From: DASUAS01 sp963756895
GTDB lineage: Bacteria > Actinomycetota > Acidimicrobiia > IMCC26256 > DASPTH01
Assembly: GCA_963756895.1 (NCBI GenBank)
Contig: CAVWPI010000007.1
Span: 737,275-801,274 of the forward strand
DNA length: 64,000 nt
Direction: 5' to 3'
The position numbers and the translations under genes were made by a program. The notes under the pieces are model-generated. The model was not told the origin of the DNA. It searched no databases and was given only the letters and a program-made list of their open reading frames with translations. Positions 19,777-29,839 of this stretch are shown here, piece by piece (the stretch's first letter is position 1; every line of letters begins with the position of its first letter).

Positions 19777-20570
19777 TCCACGGGTCCGGCGTCGTCGGCG
19801 GCGTCGAGCCCCGTCAGCGTGTAGAGGCTGGGGTCCCCGGGCCGGATGCCGGCGGCGAGCAGGTCACGGTCCGCGCGCGCCTCGCGCAACGCGTCGGCTC
19901 GCGGCTTGCCGTTGGCGCGGCCGCCCTTGTAGTTGCCCTTCTTGTCGAGCAGGTCGGCGTCGGCGAGCGCGGTGTGCAACAGCGACTGCACCTGGGTCCA
20001 CTCGTTGGCCGCGCCCTCACCGATCACTTCGCCCGACGTCCCGTCGATCAGCACGAAGAACGGCGCCACCGGCACGTCGTAGTCGGCCCAGGCCGCGCTC
20101 GACATCACGGTGGGGACGGCGGTGGGCGCCAGGCGCTTGATGCTCGAGATGCTCTCTTCACCGGCGTCCTTGCTCACGCACACCAGGCGCGCGTCTCCGG
20201 GGATCTCGACCGGACCGCCGTCGCGGAAGACGTCCCAGAACGCGAGGCACGAGCCGCACCCGCTCGACAGGAACGCGAGCAACGTGAGGTGCTTGGTTCC
20301 CTCGATCGCGATGCTCACGGCGTCGTGCTCGGGCGAGGTGCCGACGACGTCGACGGCGCCACGCGACGGTCGCTTCGGAACCTCGGCGGAGCGGATGACG
20401 GGCGATCCGACCGGCGTGGTGACGCCGGCGCCGTCGTCCTGGGCCGGGTCCATGTTGACCCCGAGCTGGTGCAGCGCCCGGAGGATCTCCGCGTGGCTGC
20501 GCAGCAGGCCGGCGACCAGCAAGGCCAGCAGGGCGACCACGACTGCGAGCAGCACGACCAGGACCGCCAT
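19773..20570 (-). CDS. Membrane-anchored thioredoxin-like protein (MauD-like)
   Basis: 265 residues. N-terminal transmembrane segment (VLVVLLAVVVALLALLVAGL), short linker, then a redoxin domain with the active-site motif FLSSGCGSCLAFW and the cis-proline region VAPFFVLIDG. The C-terminal 50 residues are charged. Thioredoxin-fold MauD proteins are required for the light chain of methylamine dehydrogenase, and here the light chain-like gene lies three genes downstream. First gene of the six-gene leftward operon; the active site should face outside the cytoplasmic membrane. Confidence 0.85.
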   Translation of the reverse strand: MAVLVVLLAVVVALLALLVAGLLRSHAEILRALHQLGVNMDPAQDDGAGVTTPVGSPVIRSAEVPKRPSRGAVDVVGTSPEHDAVSIAIEGTKHLTLLAFLSSGCGSCLAFWDVFRDGGPVEIPGDARLVCVSKDAGEESISSIKRLAPTAVPTVMSSAAWADYDVPVAPFFVLIDGTSGEVIGEGAANEWTQVQSLLHTALADADLLDKKGNYKGGRANGKPRADALREARADRDLLAAGIRPGDPSLYTLTGLDAADDAGPVE

Positions 20571-20651
20571 CGGGCGCAGGCTAGCGAACCGTCGCGATCG
20601 ATCTCAGGCGCACTCGGCGGCGGAGCCGAGCGACCGAGCGACCGGAGGAAG

Positions 20652-21782
20652 TCAGATGCCGATGCGCTGGGCGAGGAGCTCGCGGTGGTAGGTGGCGTCG
20701 CCGAGGAGGATCTCGGAGCTCTTCGCGCGCTTGAAGTAGAGGTGCGCGTCGTGCTCCCACGTGAACCCGATGCCGCCGTGGATCTGGATGTTCTCGGCCG
20801 CGGCGTGGAAGTAGGCGTCGGAGCAGTAGGCCTTGGCGAGGCTCGCCGCGACCGGCAGCTCCTCGTTGTCCTCCGCGGCGGCCCACGCCGCGTAGTACGC
20901 GGCCGACTTGCCCGATTCGACCTCGAGGAGCATGTCGGCGCACTTGTGCTTGATCGCCTGGAACGACCCGATCGGGCGACCGAACTGCACCCGCACCTTC
21001 GCGTACTCCACCGACATCTCGAGGACCTTCTGCGCGCCGCCGACCATCTCGTTGGACGACATCGCAGCCGCCTGGTCGAGCGTCTTCGACAGCGCCGCCC
21101 AGCCGGCGCCGGGCTCGCCCAGTGGCGTGGCCGCGACGTTGGCGAACTCGAGCTTGGCCTGCTTGCGGGTCTGGTCCATCGTGGCGAGCGCGGTGCGGGT
21201 GAGGCCCGATGCACCGGCGTCGACGGTGAAGAAGGAGATGCCGTCCTCGCCGGTCGTGCCCTCGAGCCGGGCCGCGACCACGATCAGGTCGGCGGTGTGG
21301 CCGTCGATCACGAACATCTTGGTGCCGTCGAGCGTGTAGCTGTCGCCCGAGCCCTTGGCCACCATCTCGATGCCGTTGGCGTCCCACTTGCCACCGGGCT
21401 CGGTGAAGGCGAGCGCGGCGATGGTCTCGCCCGCGGCGATGCCGGGGAGGAGCTTGGCCTGCTGGTCGGCGGTGCCGGCGTTGATGATCGCATCGGCCGC
21501 CAGCACCACGGTGGAGAAGTAGGGGGCGCACAGCAGCACCCGGCCCATCTCCTCCATCACGATGCCGAGCTCGACGAAGGTGAAGCCCTGACCGCCGTGC
21601 TCCTCGGGGATGTGGAGGCTCTGGAGGCCGAGCTCGTTGGCCATCTGCGCCCAGACCGCGGGGTCGTACCCCTCCGTCGTCTCCATCAGGCGCCGCACCT
21701 CGGTCGACGGCGACTTCGCCTCGAGGAATCGACGCACGGCGTCGCGCAGCTGCTCCTGCTCGTCGGAGAAGGCGAAGTTCAC
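20652..21782 (-). CDS. Acyl-CoA dehydrogenase
   Basis: 376 residues, full acyl-CoA dehydrogenase fold: N-terminal helical domain, middle beta domain with LAFTEPGGKWDAN, C-terminal helical domain with RVQFGRPIGSFQAIKHKCADM and IQIHGGIGFTWEHDAHLYF near the end. Members oxidise acyl-CoA with FAD and pass electrons to ETF. The catalytic base cannot be placed with confidence, and the group to which it belongs (FadE type, some acting on steroid side chains) uses paired subunits, so the substrate is unknown. Single gene, GTG start, frame intact. Confidence 0.9.
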   Translation of the reverse strand: MNFAFSDEQEQLRDAVRRFLEAKSPSTEVRRLMETTEGYDPAVWAQMANELGLQSLHIPEEHGGQGFTFVELGIVMEEMGRVLLCAPYFSTVVLAADAIINAGTADQQAKLLPGIAAGETIAALAFTEPGGKWDANGIEMVAKGSGDSYTLDGTKMFVIDGHTADLIVVAARLEGTTGEDGISFFTVDAGASGLTRTALATMDQTRKQAKLEFANVAATPLGEPGAGWAALSKTLDQAAAMSSNEMVGGAQKVLEMSVEYAKVRVQFGRPIGSFQAIKHKCADMLLEVESGKSAAYYAAWAAAEDNEELPVAASLAKAYCSDAYFHAAAENIQIHGGIGFTWEHDAHLYFKRAKSSEILLGDATYHRELLAQRIGI

Positions 21783-21916
21783 GGTTGGGCCCCCGGCTGG
21801 TACTGGGATAGGTGGCGCGAACGCTACCGGACCGGCCTCGCGTCGAGCCAGGCCGAACGGTCGGGTCGGCGCCGGTCGGCGAGCCGGTCGCGAAGCGACC
21901 CGGATACCCTGATCGC

Positions 21917-22528
21917 ATGCCCCGCCCGGCCCACTACGAGACGCCCACCGTGCGCATCGAGAAGCTCATCGTGGGGCCGTTCGAGAACAACGTCTTCGTC
22001 GTGCGCTGCACGGGTACCGGCGACGCGGTGATCATCGACGCGGCCAACGAGCACGAGCTGCTGCTCGAGGTGAGCCGGGCCACCGGGGTGCGCCGCGTGC
22101 TCACCACGCACGGCCACTGGGACCACATCCAGGCCGTCGAAGCGGTGCGCAACGCGGGGATCGACGTCGGCATCGCACCCGACGACGCGTCGATGCTGCC
22201 GGCCTACGACTTCGTGATCCCCGACGACGAGGTGATCGCGATCGGCGACCTGCGGCTGCGGACCATCCACAACCCGGGCCACACCGCCGGGTCCACGTCG
22301 TTCCTGCTCGAGGGCCACCCGATCCTGTTCAGCGGTGACACCCTCTTCCCCGGCGGCGCCGGCAACACCTCGCTGCCCGGCGGCAACTTCGAGCAGATCA
22401 TCGAATCGATCGACCGCCGCCTGTTCACCCTCCCCGCCGACCTGCGCGTGCTCCCTGGCCACGGCCTCGACACGACCATCGGCACCGAGCGACCCCACCT
22501 CCAGGAGTGGGTCGACCGGGGTTGGTGA
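21917..22528 (+). CDS. MBL-fold metallohydrolase (glyoxalase II-like)
   Basis: 203 residues. Metal-binding TTHGHWDHIQAV (HxHxDH), NPGHTAGSTSFLL with the third His, FSGDTLFPGGAGNT with the bridging Asp, and VLPGHGLDT with the last His. Such small proteins hydrolyse thioesters like S-lactoylglutathione or related thiol conjugates; in actinobacteria the thiol is probably mycothiol, which is inference. Followed 9 bases later by methionine aminopeptidase. Confidence 0.88.
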   Translation: MPRPAHYETPTVRIEKLIVGPFENNVFVVRCTGTGDAVIIDAANEHELLLEVSRATGVRRVLTTHGHWDHIQAVEAVRNAGIDVGIAPDDASMLPAYDFVIPDDEVIAIGDLRLRTIHNPGHTAGSTSFLLEGHPILFSGDTLFPGGAGNTSLPGGNFEQIIESIDRRLFTLPADLRVLPGHGLDTTIGTERPHLQEWVDRGW

Positions 22529-22537
22529 CGATCCACC

Positions 22538-23447
22538 GTGTTGCGGGCGAACGACGACTGCTGGTGCGGCAGCGGCAAGAAGTACAAGCGCTGCCACAAG
22601 GCGGCGCTGGTGCACGCGGGCACAGTCGGCCCCGAGCGCTCCGTGCCCGACGACATCGTGCGCCCCGACTACGCCACGCCCGGTGCACCCGTGCGCACGA
22701 CCGAATCGGCGGTCAAGTCACCCGACGTGATCGAGCGGATGCGGGTCGCCTGCCGCATCGCGCGCGACGTGCTGCACGAGACGGGCGCGGCCGTCACTCC
22801 GGGGATCACCACCGATGAGCTGGACCGCGTCGCGCACGAAGCGCACGTGGCGCGAGGCGTGTACCCGAGTCCGCTCCGCTACAAGGGCTTTCCCAAGTCG
22901 GTGTGCACGTCGGTCAACGAGGTCATCTGCCACGGCATCCCCGACGACCGCGCACTCGTCGAGGGTGACATCGTCAACCTCGACATCACCGTCTACGTCG
23001 ACGGCGTGCACGGCGACACCAACGCGACGTTCTGCGTCGGGACGGTCGACGCCGAATCGCGCCGCCTCGTGAAGGTCACCGAGGAGTGCCTCGAGCACGC
23101 CATCGGCGTGGTGCGACCCGGGGCACCGCTCTCCGACATCGGCCTGGCGATCGAGACCCATGCGCACGCCGCCGGCTTCTTCGTGGTGCGCGCCTTCGTG
23201 GGCCACGGCATCGGGGAGGTGTTCCACGGCCCGCCGCAGGTGCCGCACTACCACGAGCGCGCGCTGACCACCGCCATGGAGCCCGGGATGGTCTTCACCA
23301 TCGAACCCATGATCACGATGGGCAGCATCCAGCCGGTCATCTGGTCCGACGGCTGGACCGCGGCCACCTCCGACGGCTCCCGCACGGCGCAGTTCGAGCA
23401 CACCATCCTCGTCACCGACGACGGGTGCCGACGTGCTCACCCGCTGA
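22538..23447 (+). CDS. map: Type I methionine aminopeptidase with N-terminal SEC-C zinc motif (frame broken near the end)
   Basis: Residues 6-20 (NDDCWCGSGKKYKRCH) form a SEC-C motif, the zinc-binding element also found at the SecA C-terminus. A linker follows, then the M24A catalytic domain with NLDITVYVDGVHGDTN (two Asp), FVGHGIG (His), TIEPMI (Glu) and QFEHTI (Glu). It removes initiator methionine from nascent proteins. An extra C near 23428 shifts the frame in the last codons; corrected, the protein ends DDGCDVLTR with TGA at 23445. The end overlaps the opposing glycosyltransferase by 11 bases. Confidence 0.9.
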
Positions 23448-24568
23448 GCGCCTCGCGGTACACCGCGGCCGTCTCGCGCGCGCATCGTTCCCACGAGTAG
23501 TTCGCGACGCGCGCGGTCCCGGCCGCCGACCAAGGTCGCGCGCGCGGCAGCGTCGCCCGAGCAGGTCGTAGAACGCGGTGACCCACGCGTCGACGTCGCT
23601 CGCGGGCACGAAGCGCGCGGCATCGCCCGCGACCTCGCGCAGCGCAGGGATGTCGGAGCAGAGCACCGGGTGTCTCCTGCGCCATCGCCTCGAGCGCGGG
23701 GATGCCGAAGCCTTCGTGCAGGCTCGGGCAACGCGTAGAGGTCGGCCCCGGCGAACAGCGGGAACAGCTGCTCGCGGTGCACGGGACCGAGCAGACGGAG
23801 CCGATCCCCCAGCCCGGCCGCCACCTCGGCGTCGGCGTCGTCGGGCTTCCACCCGGGCGGACCCGCGAGCACCAGCCGATGGGGCACGACCGCGGGGTCG
23901 AGGCGGCTGAACGCGTCGAGCAGCACGCGGACGTTCTTGCGGGGCTGGAAGGTGCCGGCCCAGAACACGTACGGCTGGTCGTCGATCGCGTAGATCGAGC
24001 GCGCCTTGGCCACCGCCTCGGCCGTGGCGCGCTCGCGGTCGACGCCGTTGGGGACGACGCGGATGCGGTCGCGGGGGATCGCGGTGTGGGTGGTCACCTC
24101 GTCGGCGCAGAACTCGGAGACTGCGATCACCAGCCGCGCCCGCTTGGCGGCAGCTGCGAACCCCCGGCGGTGGAACTTCACGCCGCGGCGAGTGAACGCG
24201 TCGGGCATCACCAAGGGCGCCGCGTCGTGCACGGTGACGACGAGGGGGAGACCACCTGTCGGCGGGACCGCCGGTGACGGCGCGTGCACCAGGTCGACGG
24301 GTGCGACGCGCCGGGCCGGGCCCGCGACACCGAGCACGTGCCAGGCGTCGTAGAGCACCGCCGTCGGGAGCGGGAGGATCACCGGATCGAAACCGTCGAG
24401 GTCCTGGTCGCGCAGCGCGCGTTCCACGTCGGCGCGGGCGTGCCGGGCGGTGAACGGGGTCACGTCGACCTGGAGGGTCGGGAGTAACCTCAACAGCTCC
24501 GCCGTGTAGCGACCGATGCCACCCGGCGCCTCGTGGAGCAACTGTTCGACGTTGACGGCAACCCGCAC
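23437..24568 (-). CDS. GT4 family glycosyltransferase (at least four frame breaks)
   Basis: GT-B fold. N-terminus VRVAVNVEQLLHEAPGGIGRY, HDAAPLVMPDAF, VSEFCADEV, VPNGVDRE, FWAGTFQPRKNVRVLLDAF and, in the donor site, LPSLHEGFGIPALEAMA after correction. Insertions occur near 23715, 23670, 23550 and 23530; with these removed the chain runs through SDIPALREVAGDAARFV to a C-terminus ANYSWERCARETAAVYREAL. The GTG start overlaps the start of a divergent GT4 gene by 17 bases. Likely mannosyltransferase-type; substrate unknown. Confidence 0.85.
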
Positions 24569-25691
24569 GATCACGATCCTCTCCGTGCAACCGGTCGCGG
24601 AGCGCGGAGGGTCGGACCAGGCGCTCCTCCGGCTCGTGCGGAGCCTCCCACGGGGGGAGTTCGACTTCCACATCGCCGTGCCGGCTCCGTCACCACTCGC
24701 AGCGGAGTTCGAGGCGGCGGGCGCGACCCTGCACGTCGTCCCGATGCCCCGCCTGTCGACCAGTCACGGCGGCGTCGAATGGAGCTGGCTACGTCGCGGA
24801 CTGGCCGGTCGCCGTGGCCCGGATCACCGCGCTGGCGCGGCGACTGCACGTCGACCTCGATCCACTCCAACTCGCTCCACACCTGGTACGGATGGGCCGT
24901 GGCGAGGATGCTCGGTCGTCCGCACGTGGTGCACGCGCGCGAGATCGTGGTGCAGTCACGCGCCGCCTTGCGCGTCGAGCGAGCCCTGTGCCGACACTTC
25001 GCGACCCGCGTGATCGCGGTGTCGTACGCAGTCGCCGCTCAGCTCGACCCGGCCAACGTGGTGGTGCTCGACGAATACCTCGACCACGATCAGTTCACGC
25101 CCGCCCACGCCGGCCGCTTCCGGACGCGGGTCGGCATCCCCGACGACGAGCCGCTCATCGGCGCCGTCGCGCGGCTCGATCCGCTCAAGGGTCTCGACGT
25201 GCTGCTCGATGCGTTCGTGCAGGCGCGCACGACGCGAACCAAGCTGCGACCCGAGCTCCACCTCGTGATCGTCGGGAGTCCGCGTCCTCGGTCAGGACGC
25301 GTACGCCGCCGACCTCCGGGCGCGCGTCGCCGGCACACCCGGCGCGCAACTCCTCGAGGCGCGCGACGACATCCCCGACGTCATGGCCGATCTCGACGTG
25401 CTCGCACTTCCGTCGGTGGAGCCGGAGTCGTACGGGTTGGTGCTGGTCGAGGCGCTGGCCAGCGGCACGCCGGTCGTCGCCACCGACCACGGCGGACCAC
25501 CCGAGATCGTGGCCCGAGCCACGCCGGGGACTGGCACTGGCCGTCGCCCCGGGCGACGCCGACGCGCTGGCCGCCGCGCTCCTCGAGCTCCTCCCCGCGC
25601 GACACGCGCCGGAACGCCGGCGCGCCCGCCTGCCGGCGTTCACGCCCCCGCCGCCCCGGTTCGCCGAGGTCTCCTCTTCCGTCGTCGCTGA
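24552..25691 (+). CDS. GT4 family glycosyltransferase (several frame breaks)
   Basis: Probable TTG start at 24552 giving MTATRTITILSVQPVAERGG; further landmarks are LVHSNSLHTWYGW (after correction), VVHAREIVVQSRAALRVERAL, IGAVARLDPLKGLDVLLDAF, and MADLDVLALPSVEPESYGLV with the EX7E motif, then TPVVATDHGGPPEIV. At least five indels between 24800 and 25680 scatter the frame. The most natural end is FAEVLFRRR with TGA at 25689, five bases before the opposing MBL gene ends. Start and end are approximate. Confidence 0.8.
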
Positions 25692-25695
25692 TCGC

Positions 25696-27080
25696 CTAGG
25701 TCGCGCCCTTGACGCGCGCGTAGACCTGACGGGCCCGCTGGTACACCGGCGAATCGGCCGCGAGCCGAGCCCGGACCGAGTCCTTGGCCCGCTGCTCGAG
25801 CGAGGTCCGCAGCCACGTGGCGAGCCCGAGGCGGCGGCGGTACTCGGCGAAGTAGGCCCGCAGGTCGGCGTCGGTGCGCGCCCGTCCGTTGTCGGCGTAC
25901 TTGGTGACCCACGGTGTGAACCCGGGATAGAGCCGCGAGCTGGGCCACGGGCCGTGCAGCGTGGTCGTCATGTAGTTGCCGATGAGGAGGTCGTCGAAGA
26001 TCTCCCACTCGACCGCGCGCAGTCAACGACGCGCGCGGGACTGCGAACGTGACCGACCGTCCCGTGTGGTGGCCACCGAGCTCCACCGCGTGCTCCTCGC
26101 CGCCGACGCGGACGACGACCCGGTCGAGATGGCGGGCCAGCCGTTCGACGCCGGTGAAGTAGGCGCGCAACGCCATCGATGTCGGCGCGCTCGAGCCGCT
26201 CTGACCAGTCGTCGCCGAACTCCTCGGGCGGGAACGCGAGGTCGGGCGCCGCGGGCGGGTCGATCGCCTCCCACGACCCGGTCGGTACGTCGTAGCGCAC
26301 GAACGCGGGCAACAGGGTGACGCGATCGGACCGGAAGCCACGCGCGTACTCGGCGACCGGCGTGGTCCACTCGTTGGCCCACACGCTGTCGGTGCGCTGG
26401 TACCGGTGGAACGAGCTGAAGGGCACGAAGTGCGTCGCGCCGAACGTCTCGGTCATGCGCGCGACGTCGGCGCCGACCTCGAACCCTTGCTCGCGACGGA
26501 GCTGCGCCACGCTGGGCAGGCGCTGACCGTCGGCGTCGACGAAGTTGATCATGTCGGCGTCGCCGTACCCGCTCAGGCGCATGAGGAACGAACGCGGGAA
26601 GGCGTTGATCGCCCGCTTCACCAGCGCTCCCCAACCGCGGTCCTGCGCGTCGTTGAGGTTCACGACGAGCTCTCCGCCCACGTCGATCAGGAGCACGGCG
26701 TCCTGGCCCTCGTCGGCGATGCAGAGCACCCGCACCCGGTCGGAGATCCGCACCCAGGTGGCGTCGGGCAGCACCTCGACGCGGTAGCCGTCGGCGGTGA
26801 GGTCACCGGCGATGCGGCCTCCGACGTGGTCGGGCAGGAGGATCCGGGTGTCGCGGAAGCGAGGGAGCGACGCCGGGTTGAGGTGGTCGGGGTGGCCGTG
26901 CGAGAACCACACGGTCCCGGCGGCGAGGATCGAGTCGGCCAGGGCCGGAGGGACCGGGTGGGAGAGGCCCCAGCTCCCGAAGTAGGCGGAGCCCTCGATC
27001 CACGGGTCGGTGGCCAGCACCGGCTCCCGGTCGTGCACGACCACGGTGGCGTTGCCGATCGTCTCGAACCCGAGGTCCAT
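25696..27080 (-). CDS. MBL-fold protein of the UlaG-like type with long C-terminal region (two frame breaks)
   Basis: About 460 residues. Metal motif FSHGHPDHLNPASL in an N-terminal beta-lactamase domain, which also carries DPWIEGSAYFGSWGLSHP and LVVNLNDAQDRGWGALV; the C-terminal part contains THFVPFSSFHRYQRTDSVWA, EEFGDDWSERL and YMTTTLHGPWPSSRLYPGF. This arrangement resembles the MBL half of CMP-N-acetylneuraminate hydroxylase-like proteins, so a role in glycan modification is possible but not shown. Extra bases near 26175 and 26022 break the frame. Start: ATG at 27080 or GTG at 27092. Confidence 0.7.
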
Positions 27081-27242
27081 CGGCTGCGCCACGGGTGCAC
27101 AGTAGGGTTTGTCCACAACGGTCATCCGGGCACGCTCGCCTCTCCGAATGTCGGGCAACGTCCGGGCCTGAGCCCGGACTGCACCCCGTCAGCACCGGAA
27201 GTCGGCGCCCGTTTCCGTCCCCGACCCCCAGGGAGGCGAACC

Positions 27243-27317
27243 GTGAATTCCTGGTACCTCTGGTCTGCCCCGGTCCGCAACCTCACCTGGGTCGCCGCCC
27301 ACTTCGGCCACCGCTGA
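27243..27317 (+). CDS. 24-residue leader ORF directly upstream of egtA
   Basis: GTG start with a good ribosome site (AGGGAGG, 6 bases away) codes for a peptide that begins MNSWYLWSAPVRNLTW and ends AAHFGHR. It contains three Trp and two His codons and stops 2 bases before the egtA ATG (TGACGATG), so termination would feed ribosomes into egtA. This is the pattern of a leader peptide or coupled small ORF; nothing in the peptide indicates an enzymatic role. Confidence 0.6.
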   Translation: MNSWYLWSAPVRNLTWVAAHFGHR

Positions 27318-27319
27318 CG

Positions 27320-28553
27320 ATGCCGGCACCGACCCGCTCCCTCACCGTCGCCGACGTCCACCGCTACGTCGACGAGCAGGTCTTCCCGACGACTGCGACC
27401 GACGGTCGGACGGAGCGACAGGTCGGCATCGAGCTCGAGTGGATCACCGTCGCCCACGACGGCCGCGTCCTCGCTCCCGCGAGCTGCCGCTCGCTGCTGC
27501 CCGACCTCCCGGGCGGCAGCAGGATCACGTTCGAGCCCGGCGGGCAGCTGGAGCTGAGCGGCCCCCCGGCGTCAAGGCTCAGCGCCGCCATCGCGGCGAT
27601 GCGCGCCGACATGGACGTGGCGCGTGACACGCTCGCTCGCCGCCGGGATCGACCTCGTCGGCACCGGCATCGACACGCGGTGTGACGTCGAGCGCGTGCT
27701 GCACGAGCCGCGCTACGCCGCGATGGAGGAGTACTTCGACACCTCGTGGCCGGCCGGCCGCACGATGATGCGCAACACCGCGTCGATCCAGGTCAACGTC
27801 GACATCGGTGCGCCGCACGAAGTCGAGGCGCGCTGGCATCGCGCGCACGACCTCGGCCCGGTGCTCACTGCGTGCTTCGCGAACTCCCCGTTCGACGCCA
27901 CGGGCCGACCGTCGGGCTTCCTCTCGACGCGCGCCGCGGTGTGGCACGCCATCGACCCCGCACGGACCGCGTCGGCGCGACGCCACGATGCCGGAGCAGC
28001 CGCGCGCCCCGACTGGAGCCGGTACGTGCTCGACGCGCCCGTGATGATGATGCGCGTCGACGACACCCGGAGCGTCGCCCTGCGTGGGCCTCACTCGTTC
28101 GAGCAGTGGATCCTCGACGGCCACGCCCTGGGTTGGCCGACGCCCGACGACCTCGCGTACCACGTCACCACGCTCTTCCCACCGGTGCGGCCCCGCGGCT
28201 GGCTCGAGCTGCGGATGATCGACGCGCTCCCCGAGGCGTGGTGGCCCGTCGCGGTGGCGGTCACCGTCGCACTGCTCGACGATCCACTCGCCGCCGAGTG
28301 GGCGACGTCGGCGACGGCCGGCGTGCGCGATCGCTGGGGCACCGCGGCGCGCGATGCATTGCACGATCCTGCCCTCGCGGACGCGGCGCGCTGGTGCTTC
28401 GACGCCGCGCAGCTCGCGCTCGAGCGGGTGGGAGCGGATGCCGCGACCATCGATGCCACCGAGGAGTACGCGGCGCGCTTCGTCCGTCGAGCACGCTGCC
28501 CTGCCGACGATCTGCTCGACGATCGGGCCGGACGCCCCATCGCTGCCCGCTGA
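27320..28553 (+). CDS. egtA: Glutamate-cysteine ligase EgtA (frame broken by indel)
   Basis: Makes gamma-glutamylcysteine for ergothioneine. N-terminal GIELEWITVAHDGR and ITFEPGGQLELSGPP are the ATP-grasp-like GCS2 family substrate motifs; MMRNTASIQVNVD, FANSPFDATGRPSGFLSTR and ALRGPHSFEQWILDGH follow. The frame changes near 27630, where CTCG appears twice (about four extra bases before AAGIDLVGTGID). About 410 residues, normal length. First enzyme gene of egtABCD. Confidence 0.9.
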
Positions 28554-28554
28554 C

Positions 28555-29832
28555 GTGGTCACCAAGGCCGAGATCGTCGCGTCGCTCGAGGAGTCGCGCC
28601 GCCGCACGCTGGGCCTGCTCGCGCCCGTCCCCGATCACGAGCAGCGCGGGCAGGTGTCGGAGCTCATGTCGCCACTGTGCTGGGATCTCGCGCACATCGG
28701 GCACTACGAAGAGCTCTGGCTCCTCCGCGAGCTCGTCGGCGCGGATCCCACCGATGCCGCCTTCGACGACGTGTACGACGCGTTCAAGCACCCGCGGCGC
28801 GATCGGCCGGCGCTCGACATCCTCGACGCCGGCGGCGCGCGCGCGTTCGATGCCGCGGTGCGAACCCGGGTGCTCGAGGTGCTCGACACCCTCGACCTCG
28901 ACGGCCACCAGCCGCTGCTCGCCGACGGGTTCGTCTACGGCATGGTCGTGCAACACGAGCACCAGCACGACGAGACCCTGCTGGCGACGCTTCAGCTCAT
29001 GGACGGCTTCGCGCACCCTGCCGCCGACGGCGACGCCGGCCACCCGTGCCCTGACCTCGAGGTCGCGCGCGTCGACCTGCCCGCCGACGTCCTCGTCGTC
29101 GCCGGCGAGCACGTGCTCGGCACCGACACCGCGCCGTGGGCGTACGACAACGAACGGCCCGCGCACGTGGTGGAGCTCGACGCCTACCGGATCGACACCA
29201 CTGCGGTCACCAACGCCGCGTACACCCGAGTTCGTCGAAGCCGGGGGCTACGACGATCCCGCGCACTGGACCGAGGAGGGGTGGGCGTGGCGCACCGAAG
29301 CCGAGCTCGCGGCACCGCAGTTCTGGACCCGCGACACCGCCGGCGGGTGGGTCCGTCGGCGGTTCGGACGCACCGAACCGGTCCCGGCCGACGAGCCGGT
29401 GCAGCACGTCTGCTGGTACGAAGCCGACGCGTACGCCGCGGTGGGCCGGGGCACGGCTCCCCACCGAGGCGGAGTGGGAGGCGGCCGCGCACGGCACGCC
29501 CCTGGCCGGCGCCGATCTCTGGCGCGACGGGCCGCGCCGGTTCGCGCCGGCGCCGGTCGGCACCACCGCCGACGTCGTGAGCACGCACGGGCGCGCGCGG
29601 GATGCTCGGCGGGGTGTGGGAGTGGACCGCGTCCGACTTCCTGGCGTACCCGGGGTTCCGTTCGTTCCCGTACCGCGAGTACTCGGAGGTGTTCTTCGGT
29701 CCCGAGTACCGGGTGTTGCGCGGCGGGTCGTGGGCGACGCACCCTTCGGCCGTGCGCACCACGTTCCGCAACTGGGACTTCCCCATCCGCCGTCAGATCT
29801 TCGCCGGCTTCCGCTGCGCGCGCGACGCGTGA
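28555..29832 (+). CDS. egtB: Hercynine oxygenase EgtB (three frame breaks)
   Basis: Iron-dependent enzyme joining gamma-glutamylcysteine to hercynine with sulfoxidation. The N-terminal DinB-like domain supplies iron ligands in LAHIGHYEELWLLRE and VVQHEHQHDETLL; the C-terminal formylglycine-enzyme-like domain has ARLPTEAEWEAAAHG, LGGVWEWTASDF and YRVLRGGSWATHP and ends FAGFRCARDA. Extra bases near 29226, 29445 and 29600 break the frame. GTG start one base after the egtA stop; egtC begins 7 bases later. Confidence 0.9.
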
Positions 29833-29839
29833 CCTGCTG

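Noticed and set aside
15820..20570. Canonical methylamine utilisation cluster
   Set aside because: No MauB heavy chain, MauG, amicyanin or MauF is present, and the light chain-like protein appears to lack the second cofactor Trp.
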